Assembly: GCA_016780605.1 (NCBI GenBank)
Contig: JADHLS010000174.1
Coordinates: 1 to 8,781, forward strand
Source: Reyranella sp.
GTDB taxonomy: Bacteria > Pseudomonadota > Alphaproteobacteria > Reyranellales > Reyranellaceae
Reading direction: 5' to 3'
Length of the DNA: 8,781 nt
This document shows, in pieces, positions 6,544-8,781 of the stretch (within the stretch, counting starts at the first letter, position 1; the number at the start of each line of letters is the position of its first letter). The position numbers and the translations under genes were made by a program. The notes under the pieces were generated by a model. The model did not search any database and had not been told where the DNA came from. It worked only from the letters and a program-made list of their open reading frames with translations.

Positions 6544-6552
6544 TGGTATAAG
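6544..6552 (+). promoter_or_regulatory. Candidate extended -10 promoter of carD
   Basis: TGGTATAAG at 6544-6552 fits TGn-TATAAT with one mismatch. There is no good -35 hexamer 16-18 bp upstream, consistent with reliance on the extended -10 or on a factor bound at the ATGCAAC cluster just upstream. Transcription would begin near 6559, giving a leader of about 160 nt before the carD ATG. No terminator is seen after fdxA, so read-through from that gene into carD is also possible. Confidence 0.45.
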
Positions 6553-6588
6553 GGGGGCGTCGGAGGCGGTTCCAGGACGATCTGCCGC

Positions 6589-6646
6589 CGGCTCGGTGTC
6601 CAGGTGGGTATCCGAAAGCAACTTATGGATACCCGGCATCGAGCCG
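6589..6646 (+). other. Foldable leader RNA upstream of carD
   Basis: GGGTATCC (6606-6613) pairs perfectly with GGATACCC (6627-6634) around a 13-nt A-rich loop. Outside it, CGGCTCG (6589-6595) pairs with CGAGCCG (6640-6646), leaving an asymmetric internal loop of 10 and 5 nt. A third small stem, CACGC (6648-6652) with GCGTG (6659-6663), follows. The stack lies within the putative carD leader and ends about 55-70 nt before the start codon. It does not match any riboswitch class I know. It could be a cis-regulatory RNA, an mRNA-stabilising element, or a short independent RNA. Confidence 0.4.
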
Positions 6647-6719
6647 ACACGCAAGGGGGCGTGGGCGGAGGTCGCGGTATCGCTTCAGCGCGGGGTAGGA
6701 CGTGAAGGGACTAGAAGAT

Positions 6720-7247
6720 ATGGCCAAGCCGAAAAAGATTACGGCCAAGGCGAAGGAGTTTGCCTTCGAGAAGGGCGATTTCGTGGTCTATCCGACGCAC
6801 GGCGTCGGCCGCGTGATCGACATCGAGGCGAAGGAGATCGCCGGGCATAAGCTCGACCTGTTCGTCATCTCGTTCGAGCAGGAGCGCATGATGCTGCGCG
6901 TGCCGGTCGCGAAGGCGAAGATTTCCGGCCTGCGCAAGCTCAGCTCGCGCAAGATCATGGAGAACGCTTTGGTGACCCTGAAGGGCCGCAGCCGCGTTAG
7001 CCGCGCCATGTGGAACCGCCGGGCCCAGGAGTACGAAGCCAAGATCAACTCGGGTGATCCCGTGTCGATCGCGGAAGTCGTGCGCGACCTGCATCGCAAT
7101 GCCGGTCAGCCCGACCAGTCCTACAGCGAGCGCCAGATCTACGAGGCGGCGCTGGATCGGCTGGCGCGTGAGCTGGCGGCGGTCGAGCGCATCGACAAGG
7201 ACGTAGCCACCCAGAAGCTGAACAGCGTCCTGCAGAAGGTCGCCTGA
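6720..7247 (+). CDS. carD: CarD/CdnL family RNA polymerase-binding transcription regulator
   Basis: This is a 175-residue regulator that binds the RNA polymerase beta subunit and stabilises promoter open complexes, notably at rRNA and growth-related promoters in other bacteria. The N-terminal Tudor-like interaction domain spans about residues 14-72, with FEKGDFVVYPTHGVGRVIDI as its signature. The helical DNA-contacting domain follows (about 75-165). W98 in RAMWNRRAQEYE matches the conserved wedge tryptophan of this family, and SGDPVSIAEVVRDLHR is also diagnostic. The length equals that of alphaproteobacterial CdnL. I chose the ATG at 6720 (MAKPKK) with AAGGGA 9 nt upstream; a GTG at 6702 would add six residues but has a poorly spaced ribosome site. 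The gene is preceded by a 287-bp non-coding region with its own regulatory signals and followed by a strong terminator. Confidence 0.95.
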   Translation: MAKPKKITAKAKEFAFEKGDFVVYPTHGVGRVIDIEAKEIAGHKLDLFVISFEQERMMLRVPVAKAKISGLRKLSSRKIMENALVTLKGRSRVSRAMWNRRAQEYEAKINSGDPVSIAEVVRDLHRNAGQPDQSYSERQIYEAALDRLARELAAVERIDKDVATQKLNSVLQKVA

Positions 7248-7273
7248 TCGCGGGCCTGGCACGAAATGAGTTG

Positions 7274-7308
7274 AAAGGCGGCCGACTGCAAAGTCGCGCC
7301 GCCTTTTT
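7274..7308 (+). terminator. Intrinsic terminator after carD
   Basis: AAAGGCGGC (7274-7282) pairs with GCCGCCTTT (7298-7306), and CGACT (7283-7287) pairs with AGTCG (7292-7296). Only C7297 is bulged, and the loop is GCAA, a stabilising GNRA tetraloop. Five T residues (7304-7308) complete a Rho-independent terminator 27 bp after the carD stop. On the minus strand, the hairpin could also stop transcripts from the M48 gene, which ends 15 bp away, although the T-run there is only three bases. Confidence 0.93.
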
Positions 7309-7322
7309 CATGTCCTTCCAGA

Positions 7323-8729
7323 TTAAGGCTCGATGGTCTTCACCTGGGGCAAGCGCATCAGATCGGCGCCGCTGTCGACGCCATTCAGGACCAGCAGCCG
7401 CTCCATCTTGTAGTCGGTATACGGCAGGCGCTGAGCGAGCTGCGCCGCCGAGGTGCCGGCGCTGGGCACGACGTGCAGGCGATAGGGCCGCAACGCCGAG
7501 GCCTCGGCATCGGACAGGCTGCGGAAGGTGCGGGCGGCGTCGACCAGGACCTCGATGCGATGGTCCCGGTCCGGCCCGTCGCTCAGGAGATTGAAGAAGC
7601 AGACGCGATCGCCATGCCGGATCAGGACGTAGCGCGCCTGGCCGAGGCCCGTGTCGGAACCGCGCGGCCGGGCGCCGATCGCGGCCTCGGCGCCGCCGAT
7701 CACGGTAGGCTGGATGTCGGAGGGGGTCGGCTTCAACCGGTTGCGCATCCAGTCCGCCAGGTCGCCCGGCACCGGTCCGTCGGTGCAGGCGAAGAACAGC
7801 AAGGAACGGTCGCGACCGACGCCCAGCACGCCGTCGCTGTCGTTGAACAGCCGGAAGTCGCGCGGCGCGGTGAATTCGAGCTTCAGCACCGGATGCATGA
7901 AGCGATTGCCGCGCACGAAGCCCTCCTGCGGCGGATCGTCGACCGACATATAGTCGATGGCCGCAAGATAGGCAGGGTGATTGGACTCGCCGGGCGCCAG
8001 GGCGTCGGCGATGGCCTGCAGCGCCTCGCGCCGCTCGACCGGTGCCGGATGGGTCGAGGTCGAGCTGCGGCGGTCGATCGAGTCCGGCGCCTCGCCCATC
8101 AGCTGCAGCTCGAGCTGACCCTGGTGGCGCAGCTTGTCGATCAGGCTCGCCATGGCGGTGCCGCGATAGCCTGCCTTGACCAGCATGGCGACGCCGATCC
8201 TGTCGGCCTCCAGCTCCTGTTCGCGTGAGTAGCGGCGGAGCGCCAGCAGGCCGTCGCGGGCCACCGAGCGTCCGACAGTGACGGATCCCGTCGAGACCGC
8301 GGCCTCGACGGCGGCATCGAGCACGCTCTGGCGCTGGCGCGCACGTTGCGCGGCATGGCGCTGCACGACGTGGCCGAGCTCATGGCTCATGGCTGCGGCG
8401 AGCTCGGCCTCGTCATCGAGCAGCGCGAGCAGGCCGCGTGTGACCATCACATAACCGCCGGCGGCATGGGCGTTCGCCAGCGGCTGGTCGAGCACGACAA
8501 AGCGGTAACCCCCGGAGAGGCCAGCCTGCGCCACCAGCTTCTGGCCGACGCGATCGACATAGGTCTGCAGTCTGGCATCGGGATAGGCCGGGCCGACATC
8601 ACGCTCGAGCTCGCGCGGCAGGCTCGGGATGCCGGGTCGGCCGGCCGACGCCGCCGTCTGCACGGCGTCCTGCGGCGCGCAGGCCGCAGCAAGGAGCACG
8701 AGAAGTGCGAGTAATTGCCGGAAAAACAC
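7323..8729 (-). CDS. M48 family metalloprotease, predicted lipoprotein with a LysM-like C-terminal region
   Basis: This 468-residue protein is a zinc-dependent endopeptidase predicted to be lipid-anchored in the periplasm. The N terminus MFFRQLLALLVLLAAAC is a lipoprotein signal with C17 as the likely modified residue. The protease domain spans about residues 35-250: HELGH at 116-120 supplies two zinc ligands and the catalytic glutamate, and SREQELEAD supplies the third ligand, probably E172, as in BepA/LoiP-type M48 enzymes. A middle domain (about 270-400) has no motif I can name. The last 55 residues (YRLHVVPSAGTSAAQL...RLLVLNGVDSGADLMRLPQVKTI) look like a degenerate LysM-like peptidoglycan-binding unit. 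BepA-style TPR repeats are not evident. The start is a GTG at 8729 with a strong AGGAGG 4-5 nt upstream. The likely role is envelope protein quality control. It is convergent with carD. Confidence 0.9.
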   Translation of the reverse strand: MFFRQLLALLVLLAAACAPQDAVQTAASAGRPGIPSLPRELERDVGPAYPDARLQTYVDRVGQKLVAQAGLSGGYRFVVLDQPLANAHAAGGYVMVTRGLLALLDDEAELAAAMSHELGHVVQRHAAQRARQRQSVLDAAVEAAVSTGSVTVGRSVARDGLLALRRYSREQELEADRIGVAMLVKAGYRGTAMASLIDKLRHQGQLELQLMGEAPDSIDRRSSTSTHPAPVERREALQAIADALAPGESNHPAYLAAIDYMSVDDPPQEGFVRGNRFMHPVLKLEFTAPRDFRLFNDSDGVLGVGRDRSLLFFACTDGPVPGDLADWMRNRLKPTPSDIQPTVIGGAEAAIGARPRGSDTGLGQARYVLIRHGDRVCFFNLLSDGPDRDHRIEVLVDAARTFRSLSDAEASALRPYRLHVVPSAGTSAAQLAQRLPYTDYKMERLLVLNGVDSGADLMRLPQVKTIEP

Positions 8730-8781
8730 TAACCCTCCTGGCCCCCCGGCGTGACCTTAGGCTGGAACAATTGGCGCCGCT

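Noticed and set aside
8730..8781. Promoter for the M48 gene at the right edge
   Set aside because: Apart from the AGGAGG ribosome site, no convincing -10/-35 pair can be seen in the 52 bp available.
1..8781. A defence island, CRISPR array, prophage, IS element, tRNA or rRNA
   Set aside because: No direct-repeat array, transposase, integrase, phage-like protein, terminal inverted repeats or tRNA/rRNA-like sequence was found; gene content and base composition look uniform and chromosomal.

Overview
The window is GC-rich DNA, densely packed with genes, from what looks like an alphaproteobacterium of the Rhodospirillales or Hyphomicrobiales type. The signs are a SUV3-like helicase, S4-domain protein, 7Fe ferredoxin and CarD/CdnL regulator lying side by side, an orphan periplasmic binding protein with the MHRRDVI...RAQQ style of leader, and an AztA-like zinc transporter ATPase. 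No rRNA, tRNA, CRISPR, IS element or prophage gene is visible. This is mostly ordinary chromosomal backbone, and I do not see an unmistakably new multi-gene system.

Layout. Positions 1-370 (minus) hold the N-terminal 123 codons of a zinc-type ABC transporter ATPase, which runs off the left edge. Just upstream (367-483, minus) is a possible 38-residue single-helix membrane peptide whose stop overlaps the ATPase start. A very good Zur-box-like sequence (494-506) lies between this unit and a divergent exported DUF1223 thioredoxin-like protein (600-1373, plus). Convergent with DUF1223, and 7 bp away, is an orphan ABC substrate-binding protein (1381-2367, minus). Positions 2477-7247 (plus) hold four genes in a row: the 1089-residue helicase, a small S4 RNA-binding protein 24 bp later, the ferredoxin FdxA, and the RNA polymerase-binding regulator CarD. 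A strong intrinsic terminator (7274-7308) closes this block. A convergent lipoprotein metalloprotease of family M48 (7323-8729, minus) fills the right end.

Function. The left end looks like a zinc-starvation response locus: Zur operator, high-affinity uptake ATPase, and perhaps DUF1223 under the same operator. The central block combines RNA remodelling (helicase, S4 protein), an electron carrier and a global transcription-initiation factor. The first two genes are probably co-transcribed. CarD appears to have its own promoter: an extended -10 at 6544-6552, a cluster of ATGCAAC half-sites upstream of it, and a leader of about 160 nt that can fold. The M48 protein is probably an envelope quality-control protease.

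The parts most worth following up are non-coding or small: the Zur-box divergent region with its tiny membrane ORF, and the ATGCAAC half-site cluster and foldable leader in front of carD.
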